Of a stretch of DNA of 11,476 nt, positions 1 to 6,690 are shown piece by piece. The notes beneath the pieces were generated by a model. The model searched no databases, was not told the origin of the DNA, and was given only the letters and a program-made list of their open reading frames with translations. The stretch is from Fibrobacter sp. UBA1313 (GTDB taxonomy: Bacteria > Fibrobacterota > Fibrobacteria > Fibrobacterales > Fibrobacteraceae). Position numbers and translations under genes: made by a program. The stretch lies in assembly GCA_002307115.1 (NCBI GenBank), contig DBTP01000026.1, forward strand, positions 1 to 11,476, in the 5' to 3' direction. Numbering within the stretch: the first letter of the stretch is position 1; each line of letters starts with the position of its first letter.

Positions 1-1011
1 AAAGCTTATTTGAAGCCTATTTCTCTGAAAGTGGATACCGTTGTATGGCAAGATTGTAAAAAGAATGAACAAAAGGCATGTCTCGATTCTTGCAGGACAT
101 GGGCTCAGTCACGTTTAGAAGATGCCTCTATGGATTCAACGACTCGATTGCAGGTAGAAGCTCAAAAGGCTCAGTGTGAAATAAAACCTGCAAAGCAAGT
201 TGCAAAAAAAATTACAGTGAAAAAGCCTTCCGATTTTCAGGCCGAATTAGAACGTGTTGCGCTTGAAGGGTACTGGAAGAGTCCTATTAGCATTTCGACT
301 CAATGGCTCACGACTTTAACAGATCTTCACAAAATCAAAGGCATTGCGGATTCTTCTTTGCCGGACTTGAAGTATGTGAAAACGTGGGCTACAAGAAATG
401 CTGCCGCGCATACACCACTATCAGGCGGAGAATTATTCCGTTTTTGCGCTGCTTGGAATGATTCAGTGAATGCTATTTTAGATTCGGTTGGCATTTCTGC
501 GCGGTGCCCTGTTTTTGGTAAGCTCGAAGATCCCCGCGATGGCAAGGTCTATAGAACCAAGGAAATCGCCGGAAAAAATTGGATGGTACAGAATCTGGAT
601 TTTGAGTCCTCTGAAAGTTCTGAGTGTTATGATCGCGATTTGGATAAATGCAAAACTTATGGACGTTTGTACACGTGGGAGGCCGCTCAGGTGGCTTGCC
701 CCGAGGGTTGGCACCTTGCCACGGATGCGGAATGGACGTTACTCGAAAACGAAGCGGGCGGCTCTTCTCTTGCTGCAACAAAACTCCGCGCCAATGGGTC
801 GGATGACTTTGCTTTTTCTGCGACGTTTGGGGGTTATTTTAACCAGAATCGAATTTTCACAATCGTGGGTGAGGGCGCTTATTTTTGGACAGAAGTGAAA
901 GATGATGACAAGCGTTCCTTTGCGAAATCCATGTTCAGTGATGGGGAGAGTGTGGATCGAATTTCGGTAGATAAGAATTTCGGCCTTTCTGTGCGTTGTG
1001 TTCAAAATTAG
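1..1011 (+). CDS. FISUMP-domain protein, 5' end outside the window
   Basis: The reading frame is open from base 1 to the TAG at 1009-1011, so the true start lies upstream; the TTG at 10 is only the first start-like codon. The C-terminal ~160 residues carry the signature of the FISUMP domain: VYRTKEIAGKNWMVQNL, then YGRLYTWEAAQ, then CPEGWHLATDAEW, and a terminal GLSVRCVQN. This domain is greatly expanded in Fibrobacter, usually in secreted proteins or lipoproteins of unknown role. The preceding ~190 residues include a Lys-rich stretch (KPAKQVAKKITVKK) and a region rich in aromatic residues and helix formers that I do not recognise. Cysteines recur through the protein, which fits an extracytoplasmic location, but a signal peptide cannot be seen because the N-terminus is missing. 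The next gene starts 14 bases downstream on the same strand, so they may be cotranscribed. The domain call is firm; the biological function is unknown. Confidence 0.88.
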   Translation, partial: KAYLKPISLKVDTVVWQDCKKNEQKACLDSCRTWAQSRLEDASMDSTTRLQVEAQKAQCEIKPAKQVAKKITVKKPSDFQAELERVALEGYWKSPISISTQWLTTLTDLHKIKGIADSSLPDLKYVKTWATRNAAAHTPLSGGELFRFCAAWNDSVNAILDSVGISARCPVFGKLEDPRDGKVYRTKEIAGKNWMVQNLDFESSESSECYDRDLDKCKTYGRLYTWEAAQVACPEGWHLATDAEWTLLENEAGGSSLAATKLRANGSDDFAFSATFGGYFNQNRIFTIVGEGAYFWTEVKDDDKRSFAKSMFSDGESVDRISVDKNFGLSVRCVQN

Positions 1012-1025
1012 AGGTTGGATTAGTA

Positions 1026-1982
1026 ATGTCTTTTGCTCCGACCTGTACTTTAGAAACTTGGAAAGAACGTCAGCGTTTGCTCGTATTGGTGCGCTCTTTC
1101 TTTGAATCACGGAACGTTCTTGAAGTAGAAACACCGGTGCTTTCTCATGCTTGTGGGACCGATCCCCATTTGGATTATTTTGAAACCAAAGGAAATCAGT
1201 CCCGATATTTGATGACCAGTCCTGAATTTCATATGAAACGCCTTCTCGCGGCCAAGTTTGGGGATATTTTTCAGATTGCGAAAGCGTTTCGTGTCGATGA
1301 AGTGGGGACTCGTCATAATTCCGAATTTACTCTTGTGGAATGGTACCGAGAGGGAATGTCCATGGAAGACTTGATGGTAGAAGTCGAAGCTCTTTGTTCC
1401 CAAGTTTTGAATCGAACCATAAAGGCTAAACGAACTCGCTGGAAAGACGCTTTCACCGAATACGCGGGCATCGATCCTTTTTGTGATGATGTGGAAAAAT
1501 GGCGGGAATGTTGTGCGAAAAATCATGTTCCTGATGTGCAGGGTTCTGAACGGTTTACTCTTGAGGATTGGTGGGATTATGTGATTGTGTCTGTTATTGA
1601 ACCCCATTTGGGCGTGAATGGGCCAGAATTTCTTATGGATTACCCTGCGAGTCAAGCGGCTCTATCAAAGACTTTTCTTGATGCTGATGGGCTATGTTGG
1701 GCCAAACGTTTTGAACTCTACATCGAAAATATGGAACTCTGCAATGGTTATGAAGAGCTCACTGATGCGCAGGAGCAGGCAGAGCGCTTTCAAAAAGACT
1801 TAATTCTGCGTACCACTCTTGGAAAAACGCATCCAAATTTGGATGAACATTTTCTGGAGGCGCTTCAAAGAGGGATGCCATCCGCATCTGGAGTGGCAGT
1901 GGGGTTGGATCGTCTATTGATGATCGCTTTGAATAAAAAACAAATTTCAGACGTGGTTTTGTTCCCGGACACTATTGCTTAA
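1026..1982 (+). CDS. epmA: EF-P--(R)-beta-lysine/lysine ligase, EpmA (PoxA/GenX) type
   Basis: A 318-residue class II aminoacyl-tRNA-synthetase catalytic core that lacks the N-terminal anticodon-binding domain of true lysyl-tRNA synthetase. This is the hallmark of EpmA, which attaches lysine or beta-lysine to a conserved lysine of elongation factor P and so helps ribosomes through polyproline stretches. Visible motifs are ETPVLS (about residues 35-40, motif 1), LMTSPEFHMKRLL, the motif-2 segment FRVDEVG...HNSEFTLVEWYR (about 88-108), the ELCNGYEELTDAQEQ block, and motif 3 SGVAVGLDRLLM (about 288-299). The length is close to the ~325 residues of the E. coli protein. The ATG at 1026 is chosen because AGAGG lies 11-15 bases upstream and the protein then starts like its family; an in-frame TTG at 996 would lie inside the preceding gene. 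The epmB aminomutase and efp genes are not in this window, so whether the substrate is lysine or beta-lysine is open. Confidence 0.92.
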   Translation: MSFAPTCTLETWKERQRLLVLVRSFFESRNVLEVETPVLSHACGTDPHLDYFETKGNQSRYLMTSPEFHMKRLLAAKFGDIFQIAKAFRVDEVGTRHNSEFTLVEWYREGMSMEDLMVEVEALCSQVLNRTIKAKRTRWKDAFTEYAGIDPFCDDVEKWRECCAKNHVPDVQGSERFTLEDWWDYVIVSVIEPHLGVNGPEFLMDYPASQAALSKTFLDADGLCWAKRFELYIENMELCNGYEELTDAQEQAERFQKDLILRTTLGKTHPNLDEHFLEALQRGMPSASGVAVGLDRLLMIALNKKQISDVVLFPDTIA

Positions 1983-2244
1983 GGGCACGGCGAATAACAG
2001 CATTATGGACGCTTTGTGTTCCCATTACGGTTTGGTCATACAAAACCCAAGCAAGTTCGGTTGTGCGACGCTCACCTTACATGGCTTTGACGCTTTGCGT
2101 CATCGCCTGCATTTCGGTCATACTCAAGCAAGCTTGAGTGCGACTCTCAATTTGGGCGATTTGAGCCACTTTTGTGCTCTCGCACTTGTTGGTGCAACTC
2201 GGCAATATGCATGCAAGCATACCCGCAGCACTCGTTTTAACCAT
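1972..2244 (-). pseudogene. Small lipoprotein-like gene with an in-frame stop (repeat copy A)
   Basis: On the minus strand the frame from the ATG at 2244-2242 reads MVKTSAAGMLACILPSC, a short lipoprotein-type signal with a possible lipobox ending in Cys17. It runs to a TAA at 2079-2077 after 55 residues. The same frame then stays open for 34 more codons (including RTTELAWVLYDQTVMG and HNAVIRRALKQ) to a TAG at 1974-1972, overlapping the 3' end of epmA convergently by 11 bases. The downstream part reads like normal protein, so I infer that the TAA is a point mutation (for example from CAA) in a roughly 90-codon gene. An alternative is a genuine 55-residue product. The N-terminal part recurs at 11166-11270 on the other strand, where the gene is broken differently. 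I do not recognise the family. An in-frame ATG at 2280 would lengthen the N-terminus but spoils the signal peptide. Confidence 0.5.
2088..2139. repeat. Two short palindromes inside the arm-A-specific segment
   Basis: Two hairpins lie in the 158-bp stretch that copy A has and copy B lacks. At 2088-2102, TGACGC and GCGTCA surround TTT. At 2122-2139, ACTCAAGC and GCTTGAGT surround AA, giving perfect 8-bp arms. Both fall within the decayed minus-strand reading frame. They could be structured RNA, terminators or protein-binding palindromes; nothing in the sequence decides between these. Confidence 0.55.
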
Positions 2245-2303
2245 TATTCGCGCCTGCTCCCACTCATTTCTGCCAAGCATCTATGAGGGATCACTTTCAC
2301 TAA

Positions 2304-2356
2304 GCGCTAAAGCGCAAGTGTTCGTGTTTCTGACTCGGTTTGACGCTAAAGCGTCA
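2304..2356. repeat. Two tight palindromes shared by both repeat arms
   Basis: At 2304-2315, GCGCT and AGCGC flank AA. At 2341-2356, TGACGCT and AGCGTCA flank AA. Both are conserved in the right arm (11024-11035 with centre TC, and 10983-10998 with centre TT). Survival in both copies suggests they belonged to the ancestral element. Confidence 0.65.
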
Positions 2357-2374
2357 TTGGCTGCACTCAGTCAT

Positions 2375-2396
2375 ATTGACAAGTAAACTTGTCAAT
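2375..2396. repeat. 22-bp palindrome, 10-bp perfect arms around AA
   Basis: The arms are ATTGACAAGT and ACTTGTCAAT with a 2-nt AA centre. The palindrome lies in a 52-base segment (2370-2421) present only in the left repeat copy, and ACTC occurs close to both edges of that segment, which may mark an insertion or slippage event. It could act as a bidirectional hairpin or a dyad operator; no T-run follows on the + strand. Confidence 0.6.
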
Positions 2397-2479
2397 GCGA
2401 TATTCGTTTTGCACAATACTCGCTCAATTTCATTCCCGCAAATCAATTTTTAGAGGCAGCCTTGAGTGATCCCTGAAGT

Positions 2480-2656
2480 AGGTGTCTGCGGTTGCGTGAG
2501 GGGGCGTCACACGGATGTGCCGGGATTCGAACGCGAGAAAAACGAGGGACGTGTCTGTTGTCGCGAACGAAGCCCGGGGAGCCCCGCAGGGGCGAGTAGC
2601 ACCCGACCGGCTCTGGGGGGAATGTTGTGCCTGTAGGAGCCGGGCACGCCCTTTTC
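2480..2656 (+). ncRNA. GC-rich structured segment, candidate small RNA or attenuator-like leader
   Basis: This segment is much richer in G and C than its surroundings and has no convincing reading frame. Its 3' half folds well on the + strand (terminator entry at 2588-2655). A second hairpin, GCCCC-GCA-GGGGC at 2581-2593, uses the same G-run as the outer stem of that terminator-like fold, so the two structures are mutually exclusive. This could be a stand-alone small RNA, a dispersed repeat, or part of a long leader ahead of the kdp operon, whose first gene begins 173 bases further on. I could not match it to a known RNA family. Confidence 0.3.
2588..2655 (+). terminator. Terminator-like hairpin followed by TTTT
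   Basis: Inner stem CCGGCTC (2607-2613) pairs with GAGCCGG (2637-2643) around a 23-nt loop. The outer stem AGGGGCG (2588-2594) pairs with CGCCCTT (2647-2653, one G-U pair). The strand then continues CTTTTCTGATTTT, giving a rho-independent-like layout on the + strand. The large loop and the asymmetric internal loop are not typical, so it may instead be a structured RNA domain. It lies upstream of kdp and could insulate the operon from upstream transcription. Confidence 0.4.
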
Positions 2657-2828
2657 TGATTTTGATCAGTACTATTGCTGCGAAACTGGATTCCGGTGGA
2701 TGCGAGTTCCTTGTCCATTTCCACTTTTGTTTGGCATGGAATCAAGGAAATTCGGCATGTGTGGTTGCTCCTAATTCCTATATGCCATCTATATACCTCT
2801 CTCTCTATGTTTGATTCTGGAGGTATTT
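2657..2828 (+). promoter_or_regulatory. Presumed kdp promoter/operator region
   Basis: This 172-base gap precedes the first gene of the operon, so the KdpE-controlled promoter is expected here. I see no strong -35/-10 pair. The best -10-like string is TATATA at 2790-2795, with TTGCTC at 2765-2770 a poor 19 bases upstream. Nested inverted repeats are present: GATTCC (2689-2694) with GGAATC (2738-2743), and TTCCTTG (2707-2713) with CAAGGAA (2743-2749). These are candidate operator half-sites, but they are not recognisably the E. coli KdpE site. A CT-repeat follows at about 2797-2806. The assignment is positional and mostly inferred. Confidence 0.3.
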
Positions 2829-2918
2829 ATGGATATACTCATGATCGCGCTTCTTTTGGCTCTTGTTTTAGGCCTTTTTGGGGCGCTAAAAATTCTTGAC
2901 AAGAAGGAGAAACCCTAA
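2829..2918 (+). CDS. 29-residue single-pass membrane peptide at the head of the kdp operon
   Basis: The ATG at 2829 follows a strong ribosome binding site (GGAGG at 2819-2823, spacing 5). The peptide has a hydrophobic helix of about 18 residues (roughly residues 3-21, MIALLLALVLGLFGAL) followed by a charged tail, DKKEKP. Its TAA shares one base with the kdpF ATG (TAATG), so translation of the two is likely coupled. It is similar in size and topology to KdpF but lacks the family's C-terminal pattern, and a better KdpF lies immediately downstream. It may be an extra accessory peptide of the Kdp pump or a leader peptide that helps translation of kdpF. The strong RBS and tight spacing argue that it is translated; the function is inferred from position only. 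Confidence 0.7.
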   Translation: MDILMIALLLALVLGLFGALKILDKKEKP

Positions 2919-2998
2919 TGTCAATTCTTGCCTTGATTGCAGTCACTCTGTTGCTGGGTTATCTCTTTTATGCCTTGTTTCACGCGGAGGATTTTTAA
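2918..2998 (+). CDS. kdpF: Potassium-transporting ATPase accessory peptide KdpF
   Basis: This 26-residue membrane peptide has the segment LLLGYLFYALFHAEDF, which aligns closely with the C-terminal half of E. coli KdpF (LLLGYLVYALINAEAF). KdpF is a small single-helix subunit that stabilises the KdpABC complex in the inner membrane. Start choice is supported by AAGGAG at 2904-2909 (spacing 8) and by the one-base TAATG overlaps with the genes on both sides. The ribosome binding site of kdpA (GGAGG at 2986-2990) is embedded in its last codons, which fits translational coupling. Genes this short are often missed by automatic annotation. Confidence 0.88.
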   Translation: MSILALIAVTLLLGYLFYALFHAEDF

Positions 2999-4608
2999 TG
3001 GATTCCAGACCGATTTTTGAACTTGTGCTGTATCTGCTCCTGCTTCTCTGTCTTGCGATTCCGGCAGGCTTATGGATTCAAAAGATAATAACTCCCCGGA
3101 AGGAAACTTCCTGGGGTGATTGGAAAATTTATGCAAAGTCCCTGATTATTTTCCATGCGGTGGGAGTCCTTTTCCTTTATGCTCTTTTACGTCTTCAGGG
3201 GCTTTTGCCTTTGAATCCACAAGGGGTGACGGGCCTTTCTCCAGATCTTGCTTTTAACACGGCTATTAGTTTCGTCACGAATACCAACTGGCAGGCCTAT
3301 TCCGGGGAAGCCTCTATTTCTTACTTGGCGCAGATGGTGGGACTTGCCGTGCAGAACTTTCTTTCTGCTGCGGTGGGTATCGCTGTAGCCTTTGCATTGA
3401 TGCGGGCTTTTACCCGGCAAGGCGATGGTTTAATCGGAAATTTTTACGAAGATATTCGCAATGTGGTTCTCAGGATTCTTTTGCCTGTGAGCGTGATTGC
3501 TGCACTGGCACTGATTTATTGGGGTGTTCCTCAATCCTTTAGCCCCGCAGTTTCTGTGCAGGGGATTCAAGGACAGGCGCAGTTGCTGCCTCTGGGGCCT
3601 GTTGCTTCTCAGGAGGCGATTAAGATGCTAGGTACGAACGGGGGCGGCTTTTTCAATGCAAACTCGGCGCATCCTTTTGAGAATCCAACTCCAGCGAGTA
3701 ATCTTTTGCAAATGCTTTTGATTTTTCTTATCCCCGCGGGATTGACGTTTGCTTTTGGGCGGGTGGTTAAGGACAAAAGGCAGGGGATTGCGTTGTTCTT
3801 ATCGATGGCTATTCTTTTTTCGATCGCGGCACTTCTCCTGTTTCATTTTGAAGGTGTGGCTCAAATCTGGGAAGGCAAGGAAACGCGATTTGGTCTGTGG
3901 GATTCGAGTCTCTTTGCGACGATTACGACTTCGGCTTCTTGTGGCGCGGTCAACGCAATGCATTCTTCGTTGAGTGCTTTCGGCGGTATGATTCCCTTGT
4001 TGCTGATGCAGCTCGGAGAAGTTGTGTTTGGTGGGACTGGTTCCGGTTTTTACGGGATGATTCTCTTTGTGCTCTTGGCGGTGTTTCTGGCAGGCCTTAT
4101 GGTGGGGCGCACGCCAGAGTATTTGGGTAAGAAAATAGGACCGTACGAGATGAAGATGGTTGCTGTTGCCATTTTGGTCACTCCACTGCTGGTGCTTATA
4201 GGAACGGCAATTGCTGTCTGTGTTCCTTTGGCTACAGGAGCGGTTCTCAATCCAGGCCCCCATGGACTTACCGAAATCCTTTATGCGTTTTCTTCCGCGG
4301 CAAACAATAATGGTAGCGCTTTTGCTGGGCTCTCCGCTAATAATCCGTTTTACAACATTGCCCTTGGACTTTGTATGTGGTTCGGTCGTTTCGGCGTCAT
4401 TCTCCCGGTGCTTGCCATTGCGGGTTCTTTTGCGAGCAAAAAGCGTGCTCCCGAGAGTGCGGGCACCTTGCCCACTCATGGTCCCCTGTTCATTCTTTTT
4501 CTTTGCCTGATTGTAATTCTTGTCGGGGCGCTCACTTATTTTCCGGCACTCGCGCTGTCTCCAATTGCTGAAGCGCTTAGTGAGTCCCACTTTATGGGAG
4601 GTTTCTAA
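2998..4608 (+). CDS. kdpA: Potassium-transporting ATPase subunit A (K+ channel-like subunit)
   Basis: KdpA is the K+-binding and translocating subunit of the high-affinity Kdp pump, a multi-spanning membrane protein of the SKT (superfamily of K+ transporters). The product has 536 residues (E. coli about 557). The four selectivity-filter/pore regions are all recognisable: TNTNWQAYSGE (about 94-104), GTNGGGFFNANSAHPFENPT (about 212-231), SASCGAVNAMHSS (about 312-324) and ANNNGSAFAGL (about 435-445). Long hydrophobic helices fill the rest. The ATG at 2998 is chosen over an upstream in-frame start at 2896 because GGAGG lies 7 bases before it, it overlaps the kdpF stop as TAATG, and the protein then begins like KdpA. 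Its TAA in turn overlaps the kdpB ATG by one base. No missing key residues were noticed. Confidence 0.97.
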   Translation: MDSRPIFELVLYLLLLLCLAIPAGLWIQKIITPRKETSWGDWKIYAKSLIIFHAVGVLFLYALLRLQGLLPLNPQGVTGLSPDLAFNTAISFVTNTNWQAYSGEASISYLAQMVGLAVQNFLSAAVGIAVAFALMRAFTRQGDGLIGNFYEDIRNVVLRILLPVSVIAALALIYWGVPQSFSPAVSVQGIQGQAQLLPLGPVASQEAIKMLGTNGGGFFNANSAHPFENPTPASNLLQMLLIFLIPAGLTFAFGRVVKDKRQGIALFLSMAILFSIAALLLFHFEGVAQIWEGKETRFGLWDSSLFATITTSASCGAVNAMHSSLSAFGGMIPLLLMQLGEVVFGGTGSGFYGMILFVLLAVFLAGLMVGRTPEYLGKKIGPYEMKMVAVAILVTPLLVLIGTAIAVCVPLATGAVLNPGPHGLTEILYAFSSAANNNGSAFAGLSANNPFYNIALGLCMWFGRFGVILPVLAIAGSFASKKRAPESAGTLPTHGPLFILFLCLIVILVGALTYFPALALSPIAEALSESHFMGGF

Positions 4609-6689
4609 TGCGACATCCACGCAAAATTTTTGGTGGCTTTGACCGCAAGTTAATGAGGGAAGCTGCAATTCTCTCACTGAAGAAGCTGAATCCGCAGAGA
4701 CAATGGCGTAATCCCGTCATGTTTGTGGTCTGGATCGGTTCCTTGTTCTGCACTGTGCAAGCCGTTCAGGGATGGATACAATCTTCTGGAACTTATTTTT
4801 TGCCCTTTTTATCTCTCTGGCTTTGGGCGACGGTATTTTTTGCGAACTTTGCGGAATCCCTTGCGGAAGGCCGCGGGCAGGCTCAGGCTGCTGCGCTTCG
4901 TGCCACACGATCTGGAACCAGGGCGAAAAAGGTGGAGGCTCTGGAATACTCCAAAAAATGGACACTCGTCAATGCGGAACAACTCCGCAAGGATGACCTG
5001 GTTCTTGTGGAGGCTGGGGATGTCATTCCCACGGATGGGGAGGCTGTGGCTGGTGTGGCGACTATTGATGAATCTGCCATTACGGGCGAGTCTGCTCCTG
5101 TGATCCGGGAATCAGGCGGTGATCGCAGTGCCGTGACAGGGGGCACCCGCGTTCTTTCGGACTGGCTTGTCATTCAGGTTGTGGCCAATCCGGGCGAGAC
5201 GTTTCTGGATCGTATGATCGGCATGGTGGAGGGCGCGAACCGCAAGAAAACTCCGAATGAAGTCGCTCTCTCCATTCTTCTTTCTTCGCTGACCATTATT
5301 TTTCTTGTGGTGACGGCAACGCTGTTCCCGCTTTCGACATTCTCCGCAGAGCGGATAGGCGTCACTTCTACGGTGCCGATTGCTTTTTTGGTGGCTTTGC
5401 TGGTCTGTCTGATTCCGACGACCATTGGGGCTTTGTTGTCCTGTATCGGCATTGCCGGTATGGGGAGGCTTTTAGAGGCGCGGGTGATCGCCACTTCGGG
5501 ACGCGCCGTGGAAGCCGCCGGGGATGTGGATGTGCTGCTCCTGGACAAGACGGGGACTATTACCTATGGGAACCGCTTTGCTTCGAATTTCATCCCCATG
5601 CCCGGAGTGACGCGCAAGCACCTTGCTGAAGTGTCATTTAAGGCTTCGCTCGCCGATGATACTCCCGAAGGACGAAGTATTTTAGCTTTGGTCCGAAAGG
5701 AACTTCCTACCATTTTCCTTCGCAATGAGCACCTTTGTAAGTCCATTCCCTTCAGTGCCAATACTCGCATGAGTGGCATGGACGTGCCTCAATCGGAAAT
5801 GGAGGAATCAATGCAACTCCGCAAAGGTTCTGTAAGTGCCATTAAAGTATGGTGTGAAAATCAAGGCGCAAGCATTCCTCCCGAGCTGGAGTCAGAGGCG
5901 GCCCAGATTGCGTCCAAGGGGTCCACCCCCCTCGCCGTATCCGAAAATGGAGATGTTTTGGGTTTGATCGAACTCAAAGATGTGGTGAAAGAAGGCATTC
6001 AGAAGCGATTTCAGGAACTTCGGAGAATGGGCATTCGCACGATCATGATCACCGGAGACAATCCCCGCACGGCAGCCGCTATTGCTGCGGAGGCCGGTGT
6101 GGATGATTACATGGCCGAAGCCACTCCAGAAGCAAAACTGGCGAGAATTCGGGAGGAGCAGGGAAAAGGTCATTTGGTCGCAATGACGGGAGATGGCACC
6201 AACGATGCTCCTGCCCTCGCTCAGGCAGATGTCGCTCTCGCTATGAATTCCGGGACTCAAGCAGCGAAGGAAGCGGGCAATATGGTGGATCTGGATTCTG
6301 ATCCGACCAAATTGATTGAGATCGTCACCATTGGGAAGCAATTGCTGATGACACGGGGATCGTTGACGACATTCAGTGTGGCGAACGATGTCTCGAAATA
6401 TTTCGCCATTCTTCCCGCGGCATTCGTCGGTATTTTTCCGCAATTGCAGGTGCTGAATGTGATGCGACTATCGAGTCCAGAGAGCGCCATTCTATCGGCG
6501 GTTGTGTTCAATGCACTCATTATCATAGCGCTTGTCCCTCTCGCCATTCGAGGTGTTTCTTTCCGTGCGGAATCTGCGGCAACCCTGCTCCGCCGGAATA
6601 TACTCCTTTATGGGGTGGGCGGTTTTGTGACACCCTTTCTAGGAATCAAAATCATCGACATGGCATTTGCCGCATGGGGAGGATTCTAG
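4608..6689 (+). CDS. kdpB: Potassium-transporting P-type ATPase subunit B
   Basis: KdpB is the energising subunit, a type IA P-type ATPase that is phosphorylated by ATP and drives K+ transfer through KdpA. The 693 residues contain the complete P-type set: TGES at 159-162 in the actuator domain, DKTGT with the phosphorylated Asp at 313, the nucleotide-binding segment FSANTRMSG with RKGS, TGDNPRTA from 482, and TGDGTNDAPA at 527-536. Ser162, whose phosphorylation inhibits the E. coli pump at high K+, is present. Membrane helices occur near 36-85, 220-285 and in the last ~110 residues. The start is fixed by GGGAGG at 4596-4601 and the TAATG overlap with kdpA. The product is slightly longer than the E. 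coli protein (682), with an N-domain insertion around PQSEMEES. It looks intact and functional. Confidence 0.97.
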   Translation: MRHPRKIFGGFDRKLMREAAILSLKKLNPQRQWRNPVMFVVWIGSLFCTVQAVQGWIQSSGTYFLPFLSLWLWATVFFANFAESLAEGRGQAQAAALRATRSGTRAKKVEALEYSKKWTLVNAEQLRKDDLVLVEAGDVIPTDGEAVAGVATIDESAITGESAPVIRESGGDRSAVTGGTRVLSDWLVIQVVANPGETFLDRMIGMVEGANRKKTPNEVALSILLSSLTIIFLVVTATLFPLSTFSAERIGVTSTVPIAFLVALLVCLIPTTIGALLSCIGIAGMGRLLEARVIATSGRAVEAAGDVDVLLLDKTGTITYGNRFASNFIPMPGVTRKHLAEVSFKASLADDTPEGRSILALVRKELPTIFLRNEHLCKSIPFSANTRMSGMDVPQSEMEESMQLRKGSVSAIKVWCENQGASIPPELESEAAQIASKGSTPLAVSENGDVLGLIELKDVVKEGIQKRFQELRRMGIRTIMITGDNPRTAAAIAAEAGVDDYMAEATPEAKLARIREEQGKGHLVAMTGDGTNDAPALAQADVALAMNSGTQAAKEAGNMVDLDSDPTKLIEIVTIGKQLLMTRGSLTTFSVANDVSKYFAILPAAFVGIFPQLQVLNVMRLSSPESAILSAVVFNALIIIALVPLAIRGVSFRAESAATLLRRNILLYGVGGFVTPFLGIKIIDMAFAAWGGF

Positions 6690-6690
6690 T

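Larger units (their letters stand above)
1993..2369 (-). repeat. Inverted repeat arm A, left of the kdp locus
   Basis: The core 2170-2369 is the reverse complement of 10970-11240, apart from a 71-bp insertion in the right copy. I count nine mismatches over the 200 aligned bases, about 95% identity; the 111 bases nearest the kdp locus have only two. A further block, 1993-2011, matches 11242-11260 exactly over 19 bases. Copy A has 158 bases (2012-2169) between these blocks where copy B has a single T. Weaker similarity (26 of 34 bases) resumes at 2422-2456 against 10940-10973, beyond a 52-base segment found only in A that contains a palindrome. The arm holds the decayed lipoprotein-like gene and several hairpins. 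No transposase or recombinase is encoded in or between the arms. Confidence 0.9.

Noticed and set aside
996..1025. Upstream TTG start for epmA
   Set aside because: It lies inside the preceding FISUMP gene, has no good RBS and adds residues not typical of the family. The ATG at 1026 has AGAGG at a suitable distance.
2505..2545. tRNA-like string GGGATTCGAAC, resembling a minus-strand T-loop
   Set aside because: The T-stem would pair only four of five positions with one wobble, and no matching acceptor, D-arm or anticodon arm lies at the right distance. It could be chance or a relic, not a tRNA gene.
2515..2814. 99-codon plus-strand open frame in the GC-rich segment
   Set aside because: It has no plausible RBS, crosses the terminator-like hairpin, has low-complexity Arg/Ala/Cys composition and resembles no family I know.
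2657..2828. c-di-AMP or other riboswitch ahead of kdp
   Set aside because: Such riboswitches precede kdp in some bacteria, but I could not find the conserved helices or core bases here.
3799..4677. 292-codon open frame on the minus strand opposite kdpA
   Set aside because: It lies wholly antisense to strongly conserved kdpA sequence, is very rich in Arg, Lys, Ser, Thr and Gln, has no recognisable motif, and is best explained as a shadow of the coding strand.
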